Shown here: in pieces, positions 7,999 through 15,656 of the stretch
Layout of the letters: each line of letters opens with the position of its first letter
Position numbering within the stretch: position 1 is the first letter of the stretch
Source of the DNA: Prevotella sp. tc2-28
GTDB taxonomy: Bacteria > Bacteroidota > Bacteroidia > Bacteroidales > Bacteroidaceae
NCBI RefSeq assembly: GCF_900107705.1
Contig: NZ_FNRE01000008.1
Span: forward strand, 62,001-126,000
DNA length: 64,000 nt
Reading direction: 5' to 3'
Translations under genes and position numbers: made by a program
The notes under the pieces: model-generated
What the model was told of the DNA's origin: nothing
The model's input: the letters and a program-made list of their open reading frames with translations, nothing else
The model's database searches: none

Positions 7999-10548
7999 AT
8001 GTTTTGTATTCAAGACAACCAATATTTTTCTCCCGCAGTGCCCGGCACTCGGGAGAAATTTCATGAGGTACTGGACTCGCCACTGGTAAAGTGGAAAATA
8101 GAAACAATACGCAAGGTCAGGCTACCTGAGGCTATCAAGCTATGGGCATCGAACGCCGACTTTCAGAAATTCTGCCTTAAGGAAGCAGGAAAGAAAAAGA
8201 CGGGTGACGCCTTCAAGAGTCTCACGGACGAGGAGAAACTGGCTCGATGGGCTAACAGTCTGAAGGAGTCGTTGCCATGCCTGATTTTCGGGGCACGTGA
8301 CTTCGACGAAACGCCCATGAAAAAGGATCCTGAGAAGAAGATGAAACGCAGGGTGCTGCAAGGCATCCATCTGAGTGGCCTGTTCATGTTCGACGTGGAC
8401 CATGTGGATAACCCGCGTGAGATTTTCGAACGGACACAGCAAGAGGGATTTCCCTGGGAGGTGGTGTTTGCTCATGTGACGTCATCGGGTCACGGATTGC
8501 GACTGGTGTGCAAGGCCAGAAAGGAGATTGGCAACATTGCCGATAACCAATTGGCACTGGCCAAGGAACTGGGCGTGACGCCCGACCTGAGCTGCATCGA
8601 CGCATCAAGAATCTCGTACGCTCCCATGCGTGAGGATGTGTATTATTTGAACGAAGAAGAACTATTAAACTATTATGATGAAGAATTTGACAAGAAGTAT
8701 TGCGAGGCTTATCGGCAGGGGAAGACTAACGGGAACGGGAACGTTAACGGGAACGGGAACGGGAACGTTAACCCTAACCTTAACCCTAACCTTAACGGGA
8801 ACGGGAACGTTAACGGGAACGGGAACGGGAACGGGAACGAAGATGTTGAACTAAAGTATCATGGAATTGAATATGGAAAAATCTGTGAAGCGTGGCAGAC
8901 CGCGCAAGGTGGTGCGCCTGCCGTGGGAGATCGCCACCGAACCATGCTGCAACTGGCTCTCGACCTTAGGTATATCTGCGATAACCAGCCGGAGATGGTG
9001 TGTAGGGCCCTTAAACGGTGTGGATTTGTGCAAGACATCATCCGTGAGCGAGGAGAAGAAGAGGTCAGGGCAGTTGCTGATACGGCTTGTGAGCGAAGAA
9101 TGTACAAGGACATCCCGAAAAGGATGCAAGGGGTGCTTGAAAGTGCAGGTGTACAACTCGGCCAGTCAGCAACAGCTGAGCGACCTGTGGCAACGGTTGA
9201 CATCCCTTACGAGCAGTTCGCTGAAAGGCTGGAACCTCTCCTTAGCGCTCCTTATGCCGAAGCCTGTAGAGGTGTGAGCCGACATAACCGGCTGGGGGCT
9301 GTGATGGCTGCTGGAGCCATGTACTGCACCCTGCTGACACGATGCTGGTATGAGCACTTCAACGGTGCACGACAGCGCATGAACCCGCAGGTGCTGATTA
9401 TCGGTGACCCTGCCTCGGGAAAGTCGTTTGCCAAGGATCTGGACGACCAGATCATGAGTTCCATGAGGGCGAAGGACGAGGAGGTGCGCGCCCAGGAGAC
9501 TCGCTACAAGCAGGAACAGAAGAAGCGTGGCACTTCGTCGAAGGCGCAGAAGCAGGACGCACTGGTGGAGCCTGACGGTATGATCAGATACCTGCCTACG
9601 AAGACGTCGAACAACATCTTCTTCCGACGACTGAAAAGGGCGAAGGAGGAAGTGAACGGAGAACTGCTGAACCTGCACCTGTATATGTTCGACTCGGAGC
9701 TGGACTCCAGTATCACGGCACAGAGCGGTGGCTCATGGATTGGCAAGCACGACCTGGAACTGAAGGCGTTTCATAATGAGCTGAGCGGTGTTGACTATGC
9801 CAACAACGACTCCATCAACGACATCCTGCCCATCTACTGGAACTCGGTGACCACGGGTACGCAGATCAGCCTCTACAAGAAGTTCACACCCCGGAACATC
9901 AACGACGGACTGTGCAGTCGTGTAGCCATCTTCCCGATGGAAACGGCACGATACCAGATGGTGAAGAAGAAGGTGGTGGACTGGCAGGCCAATGAGGCCA
10001 TGAAGTTGTGGGGATTTAAGTTTGAACAGTTGCATGGCGAACTGCCCTTGCAGCGACTGACGGACCATGTGTATGACCTCTGCGAGCTCAGTGCGCAAGA
10101 GGCGGAGGCTGCTGACGACCACGTGCTGGACTATCTGAGAAAACGTGCGGTGTTCTATGCCACCTGGCTGACCATTCCGCGCATCCTGGCTCGTGAGTAT
10201 GACACGTTCAAGAATACAGGAAAGCTGGAGGTGACGGACGACGACTTGAAGTTCTCGACACTCATCTACGATGCCGTCATTTACTTCCAGGACCACTTTT
10301 TTGGACAGATGTTGCAGGACTCCTGGGACAATGCGGCACGTGAATATGTCCCCAGACGCAGGAATACCAAGAATGCAGAAGCATACAAAAGTCTGCCTGA
10401 AACCTTTGGGGTGAAGGAAGTAATGAGTATGCTGGATTTGGAGAATGCTGCAGCTCACAAACAATGTCAACGCTGGATGATGCACGGGTTCGTAGAACGT
10501 GTGAAACAGGGAAAGTACAGGAAAGTGATCAAGGATGTAATGGTGTAG
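7999..10548 (+). CDS. VirE_N (BT4734-like) and DUF3987 primase/helicase-like protein
   Basis: 849 residues. Residues about 60-225 match the BT4734-like VirE_N domain (GLFMFDVDHVDN, HVTSSGHGLRLVC, CIDASRISYAPM), related to primase-type folds. Residues 244-280 are an Asn/Gly linker encoded by hexamer repeats. A helical region follows (about 290-390), then a DUF3987-type ATPase with Walker A GDPASGKS at residues 469-475. This family occurs in Bacteroidales mobile or phage-derived cassettes and is thought to act in DNA replication. The C-terminus (VMSMLDLENAAAHKQCQRWM) resembles a winged helix. Confidence 0.85.
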   Translation: MFCIQDNQYFSPAVPGTREKFHEVLDSPLVKWKIETIRKVRLPEAIKLWASNADFQKFCLKEAGKKKTGDAFKSLTDEEKLARWANSLKESLPCLIFGARDFDETPMKKDPEKKMKRRVLQGIHLSGLFMFDVDHVDNPREIFERTQQEGFPWEVVFAHVTSSGHGLRLVCKARKEIGNIADNQLALAKELGVTPDLSCIDASRISYAPMREDVYYLNEEELLNYYDEEFDKKYCEAYRQGKTNGNGNVNGNGNGNVNPNLNPNLNGNGNVNGNGNGNGNEDVELKYHGIEYGKICEAWQTAQGGAPAVGDRHRTMLQLALDLRYICDNQPEMVCRALKRCGFVQDIIRERGEEEVRAVADTACERRMYKDIPKRMQGVLESAGVQLGQSATAERPVATVDIPYEQFAERLEPLLSAPYAEACRGVSRHNRLGAVMAAGAMYCTLLTRCWYEHFNGARQRMNPQVLIIGDPASGKSFAKDLDDQIMSSMRAKDEEVRAQETRYKQEQKKRGTSSKAQKQDALVEPDGMIRYLPTKTSNNIFFRRLKRAKEEVNGELLNLHLYMFDSELDSSITAQSGGSWIGKHDLELKAFHNELSGVDYANNDSINDILPIYWNSVTTGTQISLYKKFTPRNINDGLCSRVAIFPMETARYQMVKKKVVDWQANEAMKLWGFKFEQLHGELPLQRLTDHVYDLCELSAQEAEAADDHVLDYLRKRAVFYATWLTIPRILAREYDTFKNTGKLEVTDDDLKFSTLIYDAVIYFQDHFFGQMLQDSWDNAAREYVPRRRNTKNAEAYKSLPETFGVKEVMSMLDLENAAAHKQCQRWMMHGFVERVKQGKYRKVIKDVMV
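8728..8839 (+). repeat. Hexanucleotide repeat GGGAAC/CCTAAC inside the primase-like gene
   Basis: About 110 bases made of GGGAAC units interrupted by GTTAAC and by a central block of CCTAAC/CTTAAC units, all in frame. It codes for alternating Asn with Gly, Val, Pro or Leu. G-rich flanks around a C-rich centre could fold back on themselves. Confidence 0.9.
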
Positions 10549-10649
10549 AAGTTTAAGAATTGAAAAATTGAAAAATTGAAAAAATAAACCGCAGATTACG
10601 CAGATTATACAGATTTAAAAGAATTGAAGTTGTGAACAGTGAAAAATTA

Positions 10650-11084
10650 ATGAAACTCAGCGAGCATTTTTCGCTCGCTGAGCTTTGCAAAACAAATACG
10701 GGAATAGAGAACGTGCCGAATGAGGCACAAGTAGAGAACTTAAAACGGGTGTGCCGATGGCTGGAATGTCTGCGGAAGCGGTGGAACGACAAGTACGGCG
10801 ATGGTGATGACCCGATTATCATCAACTCGGGATTCCGCTCGGAAGCGGTGAACAAAGCGGTAGGTGGTGTGCCTACGTCGAACCACCTGACGGGGTGCGC
10901 GGTGGATATCCGTTGCATCGGGATGGAACAGGCATTGCGCTACGCTGCCATCTTGCTCGACATCAGCGATATGAGCCGCGAGGACTTCGACGAGCTGCTG
11001 ATAGAGCAGAAGCGTAGCGTCGTCTGGATTCACTTCGCAGTGCGCCCCTCGGGGAATCGGAGACGGTGTAATTTTAAACGGTAA
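10650..11084 (+). CDS. M15-family D,D-peptidase-like protein (phage endolysin type)
   Basis: 144 residues from ATG 10650; GTG 10632 gives six more residues, but the family normally begins at MKLSEHFSLAEL. Zinc-site motifs are visible: NHLTGCAVDI (His and Asp ligands) and WIHFAV (second His). Members cleave D-Ala peptide bonds in peptidoglycan and are common beside primase-like genes in Bacteroidales cassettes, as here. There is no signal peptide, so release would need lysis or a holin. The gap before it carries AT-rich repeats (ATTGAAAA units and GCAGATTACGCAGATT). Confidence 0.8.
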   Translation: MKLSEHFSLAELCKTNTGIENVPNEAQVENLKRVCRWLECLRKRWNDKYGDGDDPIIINSGFRSEAVNKAVGGVPTSNHLTGCAVDIRCIGMEQALRYAAILLDISDMSREDFDELLIEQKRSVVWIHFAVRPSGNRRRCNFKR

Positions 11085-11090
11085 ATCGAA

Positions 11091-11124
11091 AAAGAGCTTC
11101 CGAATCAACGCGGAAGCTCTTTCT
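11091..11124. terminator. Strong terminator between convergent genes
   Basis: AAAGAGCTTCCG (11091-11102) pairs perfectly over 12 bp with CGGAAGCTCTTT (11111-11122). It lies between the peptidase gene (plus) and the MFS gene (minus), so it probably serves both directions. Confidence 0.85.
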
Positions 11125-11138
11125 TATGGTCGATAAGT

Positions 11139-12386
11139 TTACTCCTCTTTAATAATCGGTTTCTCAGGATTGATGAAGGCGAACAGCACGGCACTGACTA
11201 TCAGCATGACGGCAATCATATAGAGGGGCAGGTTGTAGTTGCCCGACTGCTGCACGAGTTCTCCAAACAGAATGCCACAGCAGAAGCCACCGATGTTGCC
11301 GGCGGTGTTCATGGCGCCACTGATGGTGCCGGCATGGCGCTTGCCCAGGTCGATGCAGAGTGCCCAGGCGGAGGGCAGCATGAGGTCGAAGATGCCAAAG
11401 CAGAGGGAGAGGAACACGAAGACCGCCATCTTGCCCGGAATGAAGGCGGCAAGGAACATGCAGACGGCTGACACGGTGAGTGACGTGGAGCCGAGTGCCT
11501 TGCGACCCACCTTGATGCCATAGCGGCGCGTCAGCCGGTCGGTCAGGTGACCTCCAGCAATGTTTCCTATCATGCTCATGATGAACGGAACGGCGACGGC
11601 ATAGGTCAGCTCCGACTTGTCGAAGCCGCGCCCCAGTTCCATGAACGTGGGGAACCAGGAGAAGAAGAACCAGGAGCCGAAGGCATAGAAGAAATACATG
11701 CCGCAGATGAGCCAGAACTGAGGAGAAGAGACCCACCCCCAACCCCTCCCTGTATGGAGGGGTGCAGATGGTTTCGGCACCGATTCTTCTTTCTCAGAGC
11801 AACTACTCCCCTCACTCGCAGGGAGGAGCTGGGGGGTGGGTCTATAATACCAATACCACACAACGGACCAGACCACACCCAGAGCACCTAAGAGATAGAA
11901 TGCAGCACGCCAGCCAACGGACATCATGACGGGGATGACCACAAAGGGGGTCAGCGCACCGCCCATGCGAGAGGCTGCCCACACATAGCCCTGTGCCTTG
12001 CCCACCTCGCCCTTCTCGAACCAGCGGCTGATGACACCCGTTGTACAGGGTGACGAGCCTGCCTCGCCGATGCCGAACATGAAGCGAATGACCAACAGCG
12101 AAGCCAGTCCGCCTGCCAAGCCTGTGAAGGCGGTGAAGGCAGACCACCACAGCACGATAGCTGCCAGTATCTTACGGTGTCCGAAGCGGTCGCCGAGCGC
12201 ACCCATCGGTATCTGTAACAGGCCATAGGAGAGGATGAAGGCACTCTGCACCCATCCCCATTCAGAGGGCGACAGGTTGAGGTCGTGCATGATGCTCGAC
12301 CCTGCCACGCTGATGTTGATGCGGTCTAAAAAAGTGACCATGCCCAGGATAACGAGCATGGTCAGGATGATATTCTTACGTTTCAT
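11139..12386 (-). CDS. MFS transporter, anion:cation symporter-like
   Basis: 415 residues, about 12 membrane segments. The N-terminus (VTFLDRINISVAGSSIM) and the loop GALGDRFGHRK are typical of the ACS branch of MFS, which often imports organic acids such as hexuronates; the substrate here is unknown. The central cytoplasmic loop (residues about 182-219) is encoded by a 113-bp inverted-repeat element rather than ordinary coding sequence. Its start overlaps the stop of the racemase-like gene by 4 bases (ATGA), so the two are translationally coupled at the end of the efflux operon. Confidence 0.85.
   Translation of the reverse strand: MKRKNIILTMLVILGMVTFLDRINISVAGSSIMHDLNLSPSEWGWVQSAFILSYGLLQIPMGALGDRFGHRKILAAIVLWWSAFTAFTGLAGGLASLLVIRFMFGIGEAGSSPCTTGVISRWFEKGEVGKAQGYVWAASRMGGALTPFVVIPVMMSVGWRAAFYLLGALGVVWSVVWYWYYRPTPQLLPASEGSSCSEKEESVPKPSAPLHTGRGWGWVSSPQFWLICGMYFFYAFGSWFFFSWFPTFMELGRGFDKSELTYAVAVPFIMSMIGNIAGGHLTDRLTRRYGIKVGRKALGSTSLTVSAVCMFLAAFIPGKMAVFVFLSLCFGIFDLMLPSAWALCIDLGKRHAGTISGAMNTAGNIGGFCCGILFGELVQQSGNYNLPLYMIAVMLIVSAVLFAFINPEKPIIKEE
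11730..11842. repeat. 113-bp inverted-repeat element inserted in frame in the MFS gene
   Basis: The left end (11730-11752) begins GACCCACCCCCAACCCC. The right end (11819-11842) closes with GGGGGGTGGGTC. The ends are imperfect inverted repeats of about 23 bases, and each also holds an internal hairpin (CCCTCC/GGAGGG on the left, CTCCC/GGGAG on the right). The G/C-run composition is unlike the rest of the gene and resembles a REP/MITE-type dispersed element. Confidence 0.75.
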
Positions 12387-13039
12387 AAGCCCAGGAACTT
12401 ACGCAATCCCTTGACACCCAGAACGGGACTCGAGAGCACGGGTTTGCCCGTCAGTTCAGAGAGCCGCTGTTCCATTCGCGCCATGGAACCTTGAGCCAGC
12501 ACGAAGGCATCCACTTGCGATGCGATACGGCCTGCAGCCTCAGCAATCAGCCGGTCGTGCGTCTCACCATCTCCACTCTGTCCAGCGGCAAAGGCACCAT
12601 CAGCCAGTCCCTCGACAAGCGTCACTGCCCTACCCGCCTTACGGGCCTCGTTCTGAAGTAGTCGACAGGTGGGATCGAGCGTAGTGGGCAGTGTGGAGAT
12701 GACACCGATACGGTCATACTTAGCCACAGCCTCAGCAGCCATCGGCTGGTCGATGCGGAACACGGGAATGCGGGCATACTGGTTGCCGTAGTCTGCCACG
12801 TCGCCCACGCTGGAACAGGTGTTGAACACCACGTCGGCTCCGGCATCGGCAGCGGCATTGTAATAGGCCTGCAGACGGCGGCGCACGGCAGGCGTCACCT
12901 CGTTGTTGGCAATGACCTCCTTGATGAGCGACGAATCAGCGATATGATTCACGTTCACCTCGGGCATGAGTTCGGCAAAAAGTTTGGTCAACGGCTCCAC
13001 CAGAGCCATCGCCGTGTGTACACAGATTACATGTTTCAT
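12383..13039 (-). CDS. Asp/Glu/hydantoin racemase-superfamily protein
   Basis: 218 residues. The fold signature includes GADVVFNTCSSVGDV with the first catalytic Cys, and DRIGVISTLPTTLDPT. At the second Cys position the protein has LAQGSMARM, so that Cys is absent; a two-base racemase mechanism is therefore doubtful, and a related isomerase or lyase role is possible. It starts 25 bases after the TolC-like gene and overlaps the MFS gene by 4 bases, suggesting that the MFS protein imports its substrate. The connection to efflux is unclear. Confidence 0.75.
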   Translation of the reverse strand: MKHVICVHTAMALVEPLTKLFAELMPEVNVNHIADSSLIKEVIANNEVTPAVRRRLQAYYNAAADAGADVVFNTCSSVGDVADYGNQYARIPVFRIDQPMAAEAVAKYDRIGVISTLPTTLDPTCRLLQNEARKAGRAVTLVEGLADGAFAAGQSGDGETHDRLIAEAAGRIASQVDAFVLAQGSMARMEQRLSELTGKPVLSSPVLGVKGLRKFLGL

Positions 13040-13064
13040 TGATTAGTTCTTTGAGTTTGTCGTA

Positions 13065-14504
13065 TTATTTGGAACCACCGCCCAGAGCGATGTACAGTTC
13101 GATAACAGCCTGGGCAGCATCATACATATTCATAGCAGCACCCAGCTGGGCATCGAGCAGCGACTCCTGTGCCTTGAGCACTTCCAGGTAGCTGGCCTTG
13201 CCGTTGTCCATCAACTCGTGGGTACCAGTGTATGCCTCGTGGAGCACCTCCACCTGACGACGGAAATAGGCGTGCTTGTCACGTGCAGCCATGCAGTCGG
13301 CCATTGCCTCGTTCACCTCGTTGCCGGCATTGATGACGGTCTGCACATACTTCTTCTGAAGGTCTTCCTCAGTCAACTGGGCGATCTTCTTGTTGGCAAT
13401 GAGCTTGCCGCGGGCGAAGATGGGCTGTGTGAGCTGGGCCATGGCAGTGAGCAGCATCTTACCTGGGTCAACGACCATTCCGCCGGCTGAGTTAGTCCAT
13501 CCGGCAGAACCGTTGAGCGTGATACTTGGATAGAAGGCCGAGCGGGCGGCTGCCGTGTTGTAGAAAGCCTCCTCCATGGCATGGTTGGCCATACGGATGT
13601 CGGGACGGTTCTCCAGCATCTGGGCTGGCACGCCAATCCTCAGGTACTTGGTATCGAACATGCGCTGTTCGACATCACCCATGGCTTCTGCATGATGGAG
13701 CATGGAACTGCCCCACTTCTGACGACTGATGTGCTGCGGACTGACGGCAAGCAGCTTGCAGATGGCATTCTCGACGGCACGGATATTGCGGCGCGTGTCC
13801 ACAATCTGCGTCTTCACACTCAGGTAGGATGCCTCCATCTGGTTGACAGCAGTGCTGTAGGCCTTGCCATTCTCCCAGAGAGCCTGCTCGGTCTCGAGCG
13901 ACTTGTTCCACAAGCTGTCGGTTTGCAGGAGGATTTCCAACTGGCGGTCGAGCACTTGCAGCAGGAAATACTGCTGGGCAGTGACGGAGACAAGATTGGC
14001 GCGCACGGCATCCTGACGCAGCTGAGCCTGCAGGAGAACGGCCTTGGCAGCACGCTTCTTGTTGGTGATGGAACCAAAGACATCGATATCCATCGACAAC
14101 TGCAGCGGTAGGTTGTAGGTCTTCACGGCAGCGCTCTTGTCGAAACTGCTGAGCGTGCCCTGTGGGGCCAAGCTGAGCGCTGGCAGATAAGCCATGCGGG
14201 CAGCAGTCAGCGAGGCCTGGCTCTTCTCAACGGCGATGCGGGCAGAGTTGAGGTCAGTATTGTTTGCCAGCACCTGTTCGATAAGTTGTTGGAGCATCGG
14301 GTCAGTGAAGAACTCACGCCACGACATTTGCGCCAGCGTGCCCTCACCCTGGGCAGCAGTACTGCCCAGCATGCCGGCATCAGCACCGAAGGCATTGGCA
14401 GGTGCCTCCACCTTCTGCTCATACTTGTTATATATTCCGCAGCCCGTGAGCATCATACTCACGGTGGCTGCGGCTACGACTTTCTTGAAATTCATATACA
14501 TCAT
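13065..14504 (-). CDS. TolC-family outer-membrane efflux lipoprotein (NodT/OprM type)
   Basis: 479 residues. The N-terminus has lipobox MMLTGC, followed by two outer-membrane-efflux repeats (ANNTDLNSARIAVEKSQ and NRPDIRMANHAMEEAFYN). It would form the trimeric outer-membrane channel of the RND pump encoded upstream in the same operon. It lies 9 bases after the lipoprotein gene. Length is usual for the family. Confidence 0.92.
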   Translation of the reverse strand: MMYMNFKKVVAAATVSMMLTGCGIYNKYEQKVEAPANAFGADAGMLGSTAAQGEGTLAQMSWREFFTDPMLQQLIEQVLANNTDLNSARIAVEKSQASLTAARMAYLPALSLAPQGTLSSFDKSAAVKTYNLPLQLSMDIDVFGSITNKKRAAKAVLLQAQLRQDAVRANLVSVTAQQYFLLQVLDRQLEILLQTDSLWNKSLETEQALWENGKAYSTAVNQMEASYLSVKTQIVDTRRNIRAVENAICKLLAVSPQHISRQKWGSSMLHHAEAMGDVEQRMFDTKYLRIGVPAQMLENRPDIRMANHAMEEAFYNTAAARSAFYPSITLNGSAGWTNSAGGMVVDPGKMLLTAMAQLTQPIFARGKLIANKKIAQLTEEDLQKKYVQTVINAGNEVNEAMADCMAARDKHAYFRRQVEVLHEAYTGTHELMDNGKASYLEVLKAQESLLDAQLGAAMNMYDAAQAVIELYIALGGGSK

Positions 14505-14513
14505 TCTGAAAAA

Positions 14514-15653
14514 TTAGTTAGTGGTAGCGATGGGAAGAATCTGCAGCAGCATGGTCAGCAGGTCGGCATAGTCTGTCGAGGTGACGCTTATCCGCGAAGC
14601 AGTCTGTTGGTAGAGATTCATGAGCTGTGCATAGGTGTCGGCATCCACGATGTCTTTCAGCAGCGTGTAGTCCGACGAGTAGTCAAGGGCGAAAGCCGGC
14701 ATCTTAAGCGTGGTCTCGCCTTCCTGCACATCGACGAACTTCATGGGAATGGCACTGCCATCCTTGCCGCAAGCAATCTGCATGTCGCCCTTGATGTTGC
14801 CCGTGACGTACAGGTCGTCAAGGATGCTGGAGCTGACTGTTATGCTGTTGACCGTTTCCATCATGCCGCGTATCGACTTGATGACATAATCGGCAGGCAG
14901 GGGAATGTTCATGTTCGCATCCAGGATATTCAACTTGTTCTGCACATAGCCTAACTGGAAGTTGACATTGCCATCAGACTCCCTGGAGCCTACGATGTCG
15001 ATGGTGCTGGCCTTGGCGGCGTCCTTGGCATCGGGCAGGAAGTAGTCTATCTTGCTCTCGAAGCTGAACGTGCCCAGGGTGATGGCCGCCATGCCCGGAA
15101 AGTCGGAAGTCATCTTGACGGAAGCCACCGAACTGTTGAGGACGACCTCCTTGTCCTGATACATGCAACTTAACGTCACACGGAGCAGTTCAGGGACTTC
15201 ATTAAAGTTCCTGTTGCTGGCCATGGACAGCTTATAGAGCATTTTCCCATATCCGTCGACGGTGGCGGGGAAGATAAACACCATGCCTTCGGAAGGACCG
15301 ACCTGGTAATTTCCCTTCTCGTCAAAGATGATACGCAGCCCATGGGAGTTTGTCCGGTCGGTAAGGTTCTGAATGGTCAGAAGCGCTATCATCTTCTTGA
15401 CATCCTCCTTGAAAGTACGGCTCTTGTTCATCAGCGCCAACAGTTGCAACGTTGTCTGGGAAGACAGCGTGATGGCGTCGAAGTTCAGATTGTCAGCCAG
15501 CACGGAGGCGTCAGCCTTGAAATGCGTGGCCAGCATGTCGCGGTTCCTGTCTGCCTCGGGATTATACGGATCATCCGCAACAGCACACCCCACCAGCAAG
15601 GAAGAGCCGCTTATCAGAATCAGGGCAATGGCCCAGTTGAGCATTCTTTTCAT
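14514..15653 (-). CDS. Unknown lipoprotein within the RND efflux operon
   Basis: 379 residues with lipobox SLLVGC at the N-terminus, so probably membrane anchored. I recognise no domain; the sequence is a mix of helices (residues 50-95) and a long beta-rich region. It starts 3 bases after the stop of the large secreted protein and ends 9 bases before the channel gene, so it is firmly embedded in the efflux operon. It may be a periplasmic or surface accessory of the pump or of the large protein. Confidence 0.8.
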   Translation of the reverse strand: MKRMLNWAIALILISGSSLLVGCAVADDPYNPEADRNRDMLATHFKADASVLADNLNFDAITLSSQTTLQLLALMNKSRTFKEDVKKMIALLTIQNLTDRTNSHGLRIIFDEKGNYQVGPSEGMVFIFPATVDGYGKMLYKLSMASNRNFNEVPELLRVTLSCMYQDKEVVLNSSVASVKMTSDFPGMAAITLGTFSFESKIDYFLPDAKDAAKASTIDIVGSRESDGNVNFQLGYVQNKLNILDANMNIPLPADYVIKSIRGMMETVNSITVSSSILDDLYVTGNIKGDMQIACGKDGSAIPMKFVDVQEGETTLKMPAFALDYSSDYTLLKDIVDADTYAQLMNLYQQTASRISVTSTDYADLLTMLLQILPIATTN

Positions 15654-15656
15654 ATC

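Noticed and set aside
8728..8839. CRISPR or telomere-like array
   Set aside because: Units are only 6 bp, without spacers, and the whole block is in frame inside a gene.
11730..11842. Frameshift or pseudogene in the MFS gene
   Set aside because: The frame stays open across the inserted element and the flanking membrane helices are complete.
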